A DNA stretch of 64,000 nt, taken from contig NZ_JAOQKI010000008.1 of assembly GCF_025567465.1 (NCBI RefSeq), positions 1 to 64,000 on the forward strand, written 5' to 3'. Of this stretch, positions 16,567 through 25,247 are shown in pieces. This stretch comes from Roseburia_C amylophila. GTDB lineage: Bacteria > Bacillota > Clostridia > Lachnospirales > Lachnospiraceae. Positions within the stretch are counted from its first letter, which is position 1. Each line of letters starts with the position of its first letter. Below the pieces are notes generated by a model, which did no database searches, was not told the origin of the DNA, and saw only the letters and a list, made by a program, of their open reading frames with translations. The translations under genes and the position numbers were made by a program.

Positions 16567-18381
16567 ATGAAAGAAGTTAAAACACCGAAAAAACCACTGG
16601 CATATTATTATGGGATTGTGTTAATAGTGCTGATCGTATTTAATCTGGTTGTCACACCAATCCTTATGGAGCATCAGGTAAAGGAAACGGATTATGGAAC
16701 TTTTATGAGCATGATCGAGAAGAAGAATATCGGTGAAGTAGAAGTTAAGGACAATCAGATCATCTTTACAGATAAAGATCAAAAAAATATTTATAAAACA
16801 GGTCTGATGAACGATCCGAACCTGACGGACAGGCTATATGAATGTGGAGCAGTATTCGCAAAAGATATCGATAAGCAGATGTCACCGATCATCAGCTTCC
16901 TGCTGACCGGGTTTTTGCCATTGATCCTTTTTATCGCACTGGGAAATTATATGGCGAAGAAACTGATGGAGCATGCCGGAGGAAAAAATTCGATGGCTTT
17001 TGGAATGGGAAAAAGCAATGCGAAGATTTATGTGCAATCCAGTGAGGGAATCCGTTTTTCAGATGTTGCAGGAGAAGATGAGGCGAAAGAAAACCTTTCA
17101 GAGATCGTTGATTATCTTCACAATCCGAAGAAGTATACCGATGTAGGTGCGTCTATGCCAAAAGGTGTCCTTCTTGTAGGACCTCCGGGAACCGGCAAAA
17201 CAATGCTTGCAAAAGCAGTTGCAGGTGAATCAAATGTACCATTTTTCTCAATGTCCGGATCAGAATTCGTTGAGATGTTTGTCGGTATGGGAGCTTCCAA
17301 AGTTCGAGATCTTTTCGGACAGGCAAAGGAAAAGGCACCATGTATCGTGTTTATTGATGAAATTGATGCCATTGGTAAAAAGCGTGACGGACAAATGGGC
17401 GGAAATGATGAGAGGGAGCAGACCTTAAACCAGCTTCTTACAGAGATGGACGGATTTGAAGGAAATAATGGTGTCATCATTCTTGCTGCAACGAACCGTC
17501 CGGAGTCGTTAGATCCGGCACTTACACGTCCGGGACGTTTTGACAGGCGTGTGCCGGTTGAACTGCCGGATCTTGCAGGCCGTGAAGCAATTTTAAAGGT
17601 TCATGCAAAGAAGATAAAAGCATCTGATGATGTTGACCTGCATACGATTGCACGTATGGCATCCGGTGCATCCGGTGCGGAGCTTGCCAATATTATAAAT
17701 GAAGCAGCATTACGTGCTGTCCGTAGTGGAAGGACCGTTGTAAATGAATCTGATCTCGAAGAAAGTATAGAAGTGGTTATTGCAGGATATCAGAAGAAGA
17801 ATGCGGTTCTTTCAGATCAGGAGAAGAAGGTTGTTGCATATCATGAGATAGGACACGCTCTGGTAGCTGCATTACAGAGTCATTCAGCACCGGTCCAGAA
17901 GATTACGATCATCCCGCGTACCTCAGGTGCACTCGGCTACACTATGCAGGTTGAGCAGGGTGATAAATATCTGATGACGAAAAAAGAACTTGAGAATAAG
18001 ATTGCTACATTTACAGGCGGACGTGCGGCAGAGGAAATCGTATTTGGTGAGATCACGACCGGAGCCTCCAATGATATCGAACAGGCAACAAAAATTGCAA
18101 GAGCGATGATCACCCGCTACGGCATGACAGATGAATTCGACATGGTGGCAATGGAAAACGTGACCAACCAGTATCTTGGCGGCGATACGTCTCTTTCCTG
18201 TTCCGCAGATACCCAGAAGGAAATTGATGAAAAAGTCGTGCAGCTCGTAAAAGCAGAGCATGAAAAAGCAAGAAAAATCCTTGCTGAAAACAGGGAAAAA
18301 CTGGACGAACTGGCTATGTACCTGTATGAGAAGGAAACAATTACAGGTGACGAATTTATGAATATTTTAGATAGAAAATAA
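16567..18381 (+). CDS. ftsH: ATP-dependent zinc metalloprotease FtsH (accessory copy)
   Basis: A 604-residue membrane-anchored AAA+ protease that degrades misfolded or regulatory membrane proteins. Two membrane helices (about residues 15-35 and 113-135) flank a small extracellular domain; Walker A GPPGTGKT starts near residue 205, Walker B IVFIDEID follows, then the second region of homology (ATNRPESLDPALTRPGRFD) and the zinc site HEIGH at 426-430, where the usual family form is HEAGH. AGGAGG precedes the ATG. Position after bsh in a stress island suggests an accessory paralogue rather than the housekeeping gene next to hpt/tilS. Confidence 0.95.
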   Translation: MKEVKTPKKPLAYYYGIVLIVLIVFNLVVTPILMEHQVKETDYGTFMSMIEKKNIGEVEVKDNQIIFTDKDQKNIYKTGLMNDPNLTDRLYECGAVFAKDIDKQMSPIISFLLTGFLPLILFIALGNYMAKKLMEHAGGKNSMAFGMGKSNAKIYVQSSEGIRFSDVAGEDEAKENLSEIVDYLHNPKKYTDVGASMPKGVLLVGPPGTGKTMLAKAVAGESNVPFFSMSGSEFVEMFVGMGASKVRDLFGQAKEKAPCIVFIDEIDAIGKKRDGQMGGNDEREQTLNQLLTEMDGFEGNNGVIILAATNRPESLDPALTRPGRFDRRVPVELPDLAGREAILKVHAKKIKASDDVDLHTIARMASGASGAELANIINEAALRAVRSGRTVVNESDLEESIEVVIAGYQKKNAVLSDQEKKVVAYHEIGHALVAALQSHSAPVQKITIIPRTSGALGYTMQVEQGDKYLMTKKELENKIATFTGGRAAEEIVFGEITTGASNDIEQATKIARAMITRYGMTDEFDMVAMENVTNQYLGGDTSLSCSADTQKEIDEKVVQLVKAEHEKARKILAENREKLDELAMYLYEKETITGDEFMNILDRK

Positions 18382-18477
18382 TGTAGTTAATTAGATAACC
18401 AATTCCACCCAAGAAAGATATTATATAATGCATATGATATTTGGTATCAAAAAGGAAACAGAGAACCTTTATCATGT

Positions 18478-19005
18478 ATGCAGAGCCTTTTATCTCATCT
18501 GCTTTAGCTTTAGCTGCTTTCACAATAGCAAGTTCAGGATCATCCTTTTTAGGACGACCCTTGCCACATGGATTATCTTTTTTGATCTGCTTATATTCGC
18601 TGTAGGCATCATGCCAGATATCTTTTCTGACTTCATCGAGAGCTGTCATAGCCCACTCGACTACGTGAAAGGAATCAACACAACGGGCGCAGTCAGGAGT
18701 GTATTCATTTACACACTCTGTGATCCTTTTTGTAACTGGTTTCGTCAATGCCGATATTAACCAGACCATCAAGTCTTCTTGAGCGCTCCGGTTCTAAATC
18801 GTGAAGAGCACGATTGACACAGCAACCTACAGTTTCCCAGCCCCCTCCAAGTGGTTGGTCTGCTGGAATGTTTGTCATAAGCAGGACATGACTTGTGACA
18901 GAAAGGGCAGTCATTCTCATGCCATTTATTAGGTCTGGCTTTGATACGGATGTGTTTCACGCCATCCTCATCAGAGTAAAGATTAAAATTTTCTATCAAG
19001 AGAAT
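18478..19005 (-). pseudogene. Degenerate ISL3 family transposase
   Basis: Three pieces in different minus-strand frames match successive parts of ISL3 transposases: an N-terminal zinc-finger piece (KWHENDCPFCHKSCPAYDK, about 18870-18990), a middle piece (ETVGCCVNRALHDLEPER ... GLVNIGIDETSYKK, about 18730-18835) and a piece with CVNEYTPDCARCVDSFHVVEW (about 18650-18720) running into GRPKKDDPELAIVKAAK. Internal segments and the C-terminal half are missing. It cannot encode an active enzyme, and terminal inverted repeats are not recognisable. Confidence 0.8.
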
Positions 19006-19011
19006 AAAGTA

Positions 19012-19041
19012 TTGACAAAATTTTGTGGGGTGGGGTAGAAT
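19012..19041 (+). promoter_or_regulatory. Promoter of the chemoreceptor gene
   Basis: TTGACA at 19012-19017 and TAGAAT at 19036-19041 with an 18-bp spacer rich in G (GTGGGGTGGGG). Confidence 0.6.
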
Positions 19042-19103
19042 GATGGTAAAAAATTCCAAAACATAACGCATTGGCGCTTTTCGCAGAAAGAAGAAAAATA
19101 AAC

Positions 19104-20522
19104 ATGAAAAAGAGAAAGAACTTGGGAAAAAAGTTAGTAACAATGTTAGTGTCTGTAGGCTTTTTTGCAGTTTTGATTACAGTCTTGAATTTAATGGCAT
19201 TACAAGCTATTCGAGGAAAGAATGATGTGCTTATAGAACAGTTTGAACAATATGAAGAAGCAGTGAAAAATAATGATACCGCGGTTTTTGAAACAGCAAA
19301 AGGAGAAGTGGCAGAAGCCATCAGACATATCAACTACAGAATAAATGGAAGCATCATTTTTGATCTTGCACTTGTGGTAGCTGATATTATTGTAATCGTA
19401 CTTCTTTCGATTGTTATTAATAAGTCCATTGTTCGTCCAGCAAAAAGAGCAAAGAATGATTTGGATGATATCATTTTAGGTATAGAATCAGGACAGGGTA
19501 ATCTTACGTTAAGAGTATTTGATGAAACCAGTGATGAAATTGGTCAGCTTGCAAATGGTGTCAACCATTTTATTGAAACATTACAAAATCTTATGGTAAA
19601 GATTCAGAGTGTATCAAAAGATATGAAAAAATCTTCCTATCTTGTACAAAATGAGGCGGAATCTTCAAATATGAGTGCATCCAATGTGAGTGCAACATCG
19701 GAAGAACTTGCAGCATCCATGGAAGAGGTATCTGCTTCTCTATCTGATTTAGCCCAAGGATGTAATAATCTGCTGGAGAAAATGGCAGGCATGAATGAGG
19801 ATGCTAAGAACTCTGCAATGAAGATGCATGAAGTGAAGCTTACTGCAGAAAATAGCTATAAAGAAGCGATTGCATCAAAAGAAAAAACAGTAGAAACATT
19901 TGATGGCATTCAAAAGGATGTCGCGGAGGCAGTAGAAGCATCTAAGTCTGTAAATGAAATTGCAAAACTTACAGAAAATATCTTAAATATCGCAGCACAG
20001 ACAAATCTTCTAGCACTTAATGCATCGATTGAAGCAGCAAGAGCAGGGGAAGCAGGCAGGGGCTTTGCCGTTGTTGCAGATGAAATCAGACAGCTTGCAG
20101 ATAGTTCACGTGAGACAGCAAACAATATTCAGGAAATCAGTGGAAAAGTTATTGAGGCAGTAAACAATCTGTCTGGAAATGCAACAGAAATGATTCGTTT
20201 TGTAGATGAAAAGGTAGCACTTGATTATGACAACTTTGTAAAAATTATTGGAAATTATGATGCTGATTCTGATCAGGCAAGTAATACATTTAACGAGTTT
20301 GCAGTTGAGTCAAAAGATAGCTTAGGTACAATGAATGATATGAATGAAGGTATCAATAACATTTCTATAGCGATTGAAGAATCTGCAAAAGGTGTTACAA
20401 ACGTAGCACAAGAGATATCACAACTTGTAACAGCAATTTCAGCAATTACAGTGCAGGCGGACGAAAATAAGAACCTTTCGGAAGATTTATCGGATGAAGT
20501 AGCAAAATTTGAAAAAGTTTAA
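19104..20522 (+). CDS. Methyl-accepting chemotaxis protein with minimal sensor region
   Basis: A 472-residue chemoreceptor. Two membrane helices (about residues 9-32 and 84-108) enclose only about 50 extracellular residues, too few for a standard ligand domain; a HAMP linker and a long coiled-coil signalling domain follow, with the hairpin tip NILNIAAQTNLLALNASIEAARAGE region that contacts CheA and CheW. ATG 19104 has a weak GAAAGAAG site; the longer frame from 19071 has none. It is monocistronic, with its own promoter and terminator. Confidence 0.88.
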   Translation: MKKRKNLGKKLVTMLVSVGFFAVLITVLNLMALQAIRGKNDVLIEQFEQYEEAVKNNDTAVFETAKGEVAEAIRHINYRINGSIIFDLALVVADIIVIVLLSIVINKSIVRPAKRAKNDLDDIILGIESGQGNLTLRVFDETSDEIGQLANGVNHFIETLQNLMVKIQSVSKDMKKSSYLVQNEAESSNMSASNVSATSEELAASMEEVSASLSDLAQGCNNLLEKMAGMNEDAKNSAMKMHEVKLTAENSYKEAIASKEKTVETFDGIQKDVAEAVEASKSVNEIAKLTENILNIAAQTNLLALNASIEAARAGEAGRGFAVVADEIRQLADSSRETANNIQEISGKVIEAVNNLSGNATEMIRFVDEKVALDYDNFVKIIGNYDADSDQASNTFNEFAVESKDSLGTMNDMNEGINNISIAIEESAKGVTNVAQEISQLVTAISAITVQADENKNLSEDLSDEVAKFEKV

Positions 20523-20600
20523 CTAACAGATTTTTATTATGAAAAGAACTGTATTAGGTAAATAACCCGCACTAACTAAAAATGAATGCTAGAATAAGCA

Positions 20601-20642
20601 CAAAGGCATAGCCCCATTACGGGTTCTATGCCTTTGCGTTTT
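20601..20642 (+). terminator. Rho-independent terminator after the chemoreceptor gene
   Basis: CAAAGGCATAG (20601-20611) pairs perfectly with CTATGCCTTTG (20626-20636), followed by CGTTTT. Confidence 0.8.
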
Positions 20643-20712
20643 CCGGAAGATTGTCATTAACTGCATCAAATTCAAGATTCTGTTCCCGGCACCATTCGAC
20701 AGCATTCGAGAT
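20626..20712 (-). pseudogene. C-terminal remnant of a small HAD-like protein
   Basis: In one minus-strand frame the DNA reads ISNAVEWCREQNLEFDAVN followed by DNLPENAKA and a stop. This resembles the middle of small HAD-superfamily hydrolases (pattern NAVEWCREQGLEFDAVNENLPE). Nothing recognisable extends on either side. The call rests on remembered family pattern and a short match, and it overlaps the terminator hairpin. Confidence 0.4.
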
Positions 20713-20795
20713 TCATTGAAATGCTGAAATATTATCCATTGGCAATGCTAAAGATTTATGTCAGCTTGTTTTGAGACTGTAAATATTATTATGAA

Positions 20796-20867
20796 GAGCC
20801 GTATGCGGGAAAGCCGCACGTACGGTTCTGTGAGGGGTTTACATTGTGAGGTGTAAGTCTACTCGAC
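20796..20867 (+). mobile_element. 3' tail of a group II intron (domain V and VI)
   Basis: Bases 20796-20828 form the diagnostic domain V hairpin: GAGCCGTATGCGG-GAAA-CCGCACGTACGGTTC with the catalytic AGC-type triad region and a GAAA loop. A bulged stem and CTACTCGAC at about 20859-20867 fit domain VI and the intron 3' end. No reverse transcriptase or 5' intron domains are present upstream, so this is a dead relic. Confidence 0.7.
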
Positions 20868-20887
20868 TGCTAAAGGAGGTGGTAACT

Positions 20888-21100
20888 ATGTGGTGGTCTA
20901 TTGGTGGTGGAATCATAATCTTTGCGTTAGGTATGTTTATCTTCTTAAAGCCGGGCTTAATATGGAAATTAACAGAAGAATGGAAATCTTATCGTGCAGA
21001 TGAACCATCTGAGTTTTACTTGAAAACAACAAAAATAGGTGGTATTCTATTTGCCCTATTTGGAATTATTATGATTATGCTTCCGGTTATTTTGGAGTAA
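20888..21100 (+). CDS. Small two-helix membrane protein, DUF6199-like
   Basis: A 70-residue protein with membrane helices at about residues 3-20 and 48-67 and the pattern KPGLIWKLTEEWKSYRADEPS between them, which resembles DUF6199 proteins. ATG 20888 follows AAAGGAGGTGG; the longer frame from 20846 starts inside the intron tail. Function is not known. It begins 20 bp after the intron 3' end. Confidence 0.65.
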   Translation: MWWSIGGGIIIFALGMFIFLKPGLIWKLTEEWKSYRADEPSEFYLKTTKIGGILFALFGIIMIMLPVILE

Positions 21101-21166
21101 TAGATTCAAGTTTGCAGAACTAATAGAGAAGTAACATATAAAACAATAAATATGGTCAAAAAATCA

Positions 21167-21195
21167 TCGACATCCGACCTACAGCACGTTATAAT
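21167..21195 (+). promoter_or_regulatory. Promoter of the structured RNA gene
   Basis: TCGACA at 21167-21172 and a perfect TATAAT at 21190-21195 with a 17-bp spacer. No start codon with a ribosome site follows within the next 200 bases; a structured region and a terminator do. Confidence 0.65.
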
Positions 21196-21201
21196 ATAGT
21201 T

Positions 21202-21408
21202 AATCTAATAAGAAAACCAAGTGATCATTGTTACGAAGCTGAATCGTAATGGTGGCCAACTGAGTGAACTCGATGGAACGGAATGGTTATATCCTCCGGG
21301 TGCTCCGAGCACCGGACGAGCACCGAAAGGTGCTTTACAGAGATGAAAACAGGCCTGACGAAGCATCACTCAGATTAGATTAAAAATTCTAGTCTGGGTG
21401 ATTTTTTT
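21202..21408 (+). ncRNA. Structured non-coding RNA of about 205 nt
   Basis: Between a sigma-A promoter and a strong terminator lies DNA without a reading frame but with dense pairing: CATTGTTACG/CGTAATG (about 21225-21252), GAGT-GA-ACTC (about 21263-21272), CCGGGTGCTC-c-GAGCACCGG (about 21297-21315) and GAGCACC-GAAA-GGTGCTT with a GNRA loop (about 21317-21334). The terminator pairs ATCACTCAGA...with TCTGGGTGAT (21365-21402) before seven Ts. Size and layout resemble the raiA-motif RNAs of Firmicutes, but I cannot confirm the family from memory. Confidence 0.7.
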
Positions 21409-21428
21409 CGTTCAGGGAAAAGGAGAAA

Positions 21429-21560
21429 ATGTCATTGACAGAAAAGACGGATAACAGAGATTCGGATGAAAAATTAGTTGAAATTGAAATGGAGCTGTTA
21501 AGATATTTTACGAAGATTCCAATGGCAGATCAGTTTGTACATCCAGATCTTCGAAGATAA
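21429..21560 (+). CDS. Short open frame, possibly a gene fragment
   Basis: Forty-three codons (MSLTEKTDNRDSDEKLVEIE...) with AAAAGGAGA before the ATG. The sequence is acidic and helical but I do not recognise it. Downstream frames are broken, so it may be the start of a decayed gene. Confidence 0.3.
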   Translation: MSLTEKTDNRDSDEKLVEIEMELLRYFTKIPMADQFVHPDLRR

Positions 21561-21645
21561 TGGTACACGGCTTAATGAAATTATCACAAAACACCTTGAT
21601 GATGATATCTGGGAGTTTCATCCAAGCATAACTGTGTTTTATATT

Positions 21646-21790
21646 TTATATCAAAACCTTACACATCGAAAAGCGGAAAGCAAGAAGAGAACCATAGCTT
21701 TCATCTACTGTCCAGGTATCACATCCCCAGCAGATTTTATCAATCTGGGTCATTTCAATCAACTGATGCAACACCCGGTTTGAAACGGTG
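21646..21790 (-). pseudogene. C-terminal remnant of an amidohydrolase-like gene
   Basis: On the minus strand the DNA reads LIEMTQIDKICWGCDTWTVD followed by ESYGSLLAFR and MCKVL, which resembles the conserved C-terminal part of amidohydrolase-family proteins (pattern DKICWGCDTW..EESYGALLA). Only about 45 codons survive, ended by a stop, with no start. The plus-strand frame over the same bases (21535-21783) is taken as a shadow. Confidence 0.5.
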
Positions 21791-21959
21791 TATGATAGAA
21801 TCGAAATCCAGGTCAGATCCGGATAAAGATTCGGATATTTTTATCAATCGGCAAGCTGCAGAGAAATTTATCTATAGACAAGCCAGGATTATCACGTTAA
21901 GATATAGAAAAAGTAAGTAATACGAAAGAAGAAAACAGAATATGTAAAGGAGAAAATGA

Positions 21960-23678
21960 ATGGAATACTCTGCAATTATTCATGATATGGACAAAAGATT
22001 CTGCTATGCAATAGATAAGGATTTATTTGTGATACGCATCCAGGTAAAAAGAGATGATATAAAGGAAATAATTCTTCATTATGAGGATAAGTATATACCA
22101 ATGGAATGGAAGGATACACGAAAGACAATTCCAATGAAGAAGGTTGCCACCTCACAGTTTCAGGATTATTATGAAGCACAGATCCAGATGCATCTGATAT
22201 GTCTCCGTTATTTTTTTGAATTTACGGATATGCAGGGGGAAAAAGTATATTATGGCAATTATGAGTTTAGTAAGGAATGTATTACAAACAGGGACAGAAT
22301 GTTTGACTGCCCGCAGAATCTACGGGAGGAAGAAATGTTTGTGGTGCCAAAGTGGGCAGAAAATAAGGTCGTATATCAGATTTTTCCGTCCCGTTTTGCA
22401 TCATCACAGCCGGTAGACAAGGAAGTATGGTATAAAGCACCAGTTACGTCTATGGATAATCTGCATGGTGATCTCAGAGGAATTATAGAACATCTGGATT
22501 ATGTCCATAGTCTTGGAATTGATGTTTTATATATGACACCAATCTTTAAATCAAATTCAAGCCATAAATACGATACCATTGATTATTATCAGATAGATCC
22601 CTCATTCGGAACAGCAGAGGATCTTAAAGAGCTGGTACAAAAAGCACATGAATATGGAATGAAAGTGGTTATGGATGCGGTGTTTAACCATACAGGAAAG
22701 GAATTTTTTGCATTTGAAGATATTTTGGAAAAGGGAAATAAGTCTAAATATCTGGACTGGTATTTTATTGATGAATTTCCACTTAAAAGTGAAAGGGGAG
22801 AGATTCCAAACTTCAAATGTTTTGGTTATTATGGTGGAATGCCAAAATTAAATCTGAAAAATCCTGAAGTTGAAAAATTTATTACAGATGTTGCATGCTA
22901 TTGGATCAGGGAATGCGATATAGACGGATGGAGAATGGATGTAGGAGATGAAATCAGCCATTTTTTCTGGAAGAATTTTAGAAAAGCAGTTAAGGCAGTA
23001 AAGAAAGATATGCTGATAATTGGAGAAATCTGGCATTATGCAGGAGATTTTCTTGAAGGAGATGAATGGGATACGGTCATGAATTATCCGTTTTATCTGA
23101 ATATGATAGATCTGCTTGCAGATGAAAAGATTACGGTCAGCCAGTTTATACAGAATCTTGGATATTTGAAAGGACGCTTAAATAAGAAATGTTATCCTCT
23201 TATGTGGAATCTGATAGACAGCCATGATACAGCAAGATTTTTACATTTATGTAAGAATAATAAGAAAAAGCAGCATTTGGCAGCAGCTTTTCAATTGTTA
23301 TTGCCGGGAATGCCGATGATTTATTATGGAGATGAGTATGCGATGCCGGGAGCAAACGATCCGGATTGCAGACGTGGCATGTACTGGGATGAAGAATACC
23401 AGGATAAAGAGATGTTTGAATGGTATAAACAGCTGTTACAGGTTCGAAAAAAATATAAATGTATCGTAGAAGGTGAATTGATTGAGGCAATCACAGGGGA
23501 TGAGGAAGAAACCATTGTTCTGATTAGAAAAAATAGTGAAGAGACCATGGCATTGATTTTTAACTGCAGCAGCAGTGAGAAGAGATTTAATGAGTATGAG
23601 GGAAAATATAATTTGCTTGGAGAAGAACTGTTTGACGGAAAAGTTGAGGGACTTGATGCCGCAGTAATAGTGCTTTAA
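21960..23678 (+). CDS. Alpha-glucan hydrolase, GH13 (neopullulanase/cyclomaltodextrinase type)
   Basis: A 572-residue alpha-amylase family enzyme without a signal peptide, so it likely acts on maltodextrins inside the cell. An N-terminal beta domain (about 1-120, CBM34-like) precedes the TIM barrel. Catalytic residues are visible: nucleophile Asp327 in GWRMDVGDE, acid Glu356 in IIGEIWH, and Asp423 in DSHDTAR. The extended substrate entry HKYDTIDYYQIDPSFG is typical of the GH13_20 branch. It is followed by a MATE exporter 23 bp downstream, without an obvious functional link. Confidence 0.9.
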   Translation: MEYSAIIHDMDKRFCYAIDKDLFVIRIQVKRDDIKEIILHYEDKYIPMEWKDTRKTIPMKKVATSQFQDYYEAQIQMHLICLRYFFEFTDMQGEKVYYGNYEFSKECITNRDRMFDCPQNLREEEMFVVPKWAENKVVYQIFPSRFASSQPVDKEVWYKAPVTSMDNLHGDLRGIIEHLDYVHSLGIDVLYMTPIFKSNSSHKYDTIDYYQIDPSFGTAEDLKELVQKAHEYGMKVVMDAVFNHTGKEFFAFEDILEKGNKSKYLDWYFIDEFPLKSERGEIPNFKCFGYYGGMPKLNLKNPEVEKFITDVACYWIRECDIDGWRMDVGDEISHFFWKNFRKAVKAVKKDMLIIGEIWHYAGDFLEGDEWDTVMNYPFYLNMIDLLADEKITVSQFIQNLGYLKGRLNKKCYPLMWNLIDSHDTARFLHLCKNNKKKQHLAAAFQLLLPGMPMIYYGDEYAMPGANDPDCRRGMYWDEEYQDKEMFEWYKQLLQVRKKYKCIVEGELIEAITGDEEETIVLIRKNSEETMALIFNCSSSEKRFNEYEGKYNLLGEELFDGKVEGLDAAVIVL

Positions 23679-23701
23679 AATAGTTACAGAGGAAGAAGAT
23701 C

Positions 23702-25087
23702 ATGTCAAAAGATGAATATTTAATTACAGATGCTCCCCTTAAAGCACTGACTGTTTTTGCAATGCCAATGATTTTCGGAAGCTTTTTTCAACAGGTCTAC
23801 AATATGGCTGATTCAATCATTGTGGGTCAGTTTGTTGGATCTTCTGCCCTTGCGGCTGTTGGTGCCTGTGCTGCCCTTACGAATGTATTCATTTGTATAG
23901 CACTTGGTGCAGGTGTAGGTGCAGGTGTACTTGTGAGCCGTTATTTTGGTGCCAGAGATTATAGTAAAATGAAAACAATAGTATCAACATCATTGATTAG
24001 TTTTCTGGTTCTTAGCATACTTCTGGGAGTTACTGGCTTTTGTTTTTCACGTTCCATGATGGGCTTATTACAGACACCCGCTGATATACTGGAGGAAGCA
24101 GTACTATATCTTCGTGTTTATTTTGTGGGATTTCCGTTTCTGTTTATGTACAACATTCTTTCAACGATGTTTACTTCAATCGGTGAATCAAAGATTCCAT
24201 TATACCTTTTGATTTTTTCTTCTGTTCTGAATATTATGATGGATCTTTGGATGGTAGCAGGCCTTGGTCTGGGCGTGTTCGGTGCAGCCCTAGCCACGCT
24301 TATTGCACAAGGTATTTCGGCAGTATTTTCGTTTTTAATCTTTTTATACCGGATACGCCAGTATAAGAGTCCGGCTCGCTGGTTTGACGGGAGGGAATTA
24401 CGTTCCATGCTCCGCATTGCTGTACCGTCGGTTCTCCAGCAGTCAACAGTGTCAATTGGTATGATGATTGTACAGGCGGTTGTAAATCCGTTTGGTACAC
24501 AGGCTCTTGCAGGTTATGCGGCAACGATGAGGGTAGAGAATGTTTTTTCACTGATATTTGTGTCCATAGGCAATGCAGTCTCGCCGTATGTTTCCCAGAA
24601 TCTTGGCGCAAAGAAAATCGGGCGTATCAAAAAAGGATACCACGCTGCACTGGTGTTAGATTTATGTTTTGCAGTCCTTGCTTTTATAGTCATTGAAACA
24701 CTGCATACACAGATTTCCTCATTATTTCTGGGTAAAGATGGAACAGCGCTGGCATATCAGGTGTCTGGAGATTATATGAGATGGCTCGGCTTCTTTTTCA
24801 TTTTTATGGGTATCAAGATGGCAACAGACGGAGTTCTTCGGGGACTTGGAATCATGCGTCCATTTCTCATTGCAAATATGGTAAATCTTGCAATTCGTCT
24901 GTCAGTTGCTTTGATACTCGCACCGCGTTTTGGCATTGCATTTGTCTGGCTTGCTGTACCGGCTGGCTGGCTTGCAAATTTTCTGATTTCTTATGTGGCA
25001 CTCAGAAAATCATGGCCAGACGATAAGATGGCTTTTGCTGCTATAGAAGATGGTGCGGCCGTTTTTATAGAAAAATACTGTAAATAG
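23702..25087 (+). CDS. MATE family efflux transporter
   Basis: A 461-residue transporter with about twelve membrane helices, exporting drugs or other cationic compounds in exchange for sodium or protons. The N-terminal PLKALTVFAMPMIFGSFFQQVYNMADSI pattern and the internal two-fold symmetry are diagnostic. AGGAAG precedes the ATG. It lies just downstream of the amylase gene and may share its transcript. Substrate cannot be inferred. Confidence 0.92.
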   Translation: MSKDEYLITDAPLKALTVFAMPMIFGSFFQQVYNMADSIIVGQFVGSSALAAVGACAALTNVFICIALGAGVGAGVLVSRYFGARDYSKMKTIVSTSLISFLVLSILLGVTGFCFSRSMMGLLQTPADILEEAVLYLRVYFVGFPFLFMYNILSTMFTSIGESKIPLYLLIFSSVLNIMMDLWMVAGLGLGVFGAALATLIAQGISAVFSFLIFLYRIRQYKSPARWFDGRELRSMLRIAVPSVLQQSTVSIGMMIVQAVVNPFGTQALAGYAATMRVENVFSLIFVSIGNAVSPYVSQNLGAKKIGRIKKGYHAALVLDLCFAVLAFIVIETLHTQISSLFLGKDGTALAYQVSGDYMRWLGFFFIFMGIKMATDGVLRGLGIMRPFLIANMVNLAIRLSVALILAPRFGIAFVWLAVPAGWLANFLISYVALRKSWPDDKMAFAAIEDGAAVFIEKYCK

Positions 25088-25174
25088 CTGTCTTTAAAAA
25101 TGACGAAAAACCAAAGCAGGAAGTGTTAAATTTTATCAAAAAAATAGAATTTGAAAATTAAAGCTGAAAAGTCG

Positions 25175-25202
25175 TTGACTTTTGAAAAAATTCTGATATA
25201 AC
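25175..25202 (+). promoter_or_regulatory. Promoter of the second chemoreceptor gene
   Basis: TTGACT at 25175-25180 and TATAAC at 25197-25202 with a 16-bp spacer, 45 bp before the start codon. Confidence 0.5.
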
Positions 25203-25247
25203 AAGGTCTAGAAAAAATTAAAATAAAGAGAAAGGAAATAAGAATCA

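Noticed and set aside
21535..21783. Plus-strand frame of 82 codons
   Set aside because: Lies opposite an amidohydrolase-like remnant on the minus strand that gives a better protein match; no ribosome site.
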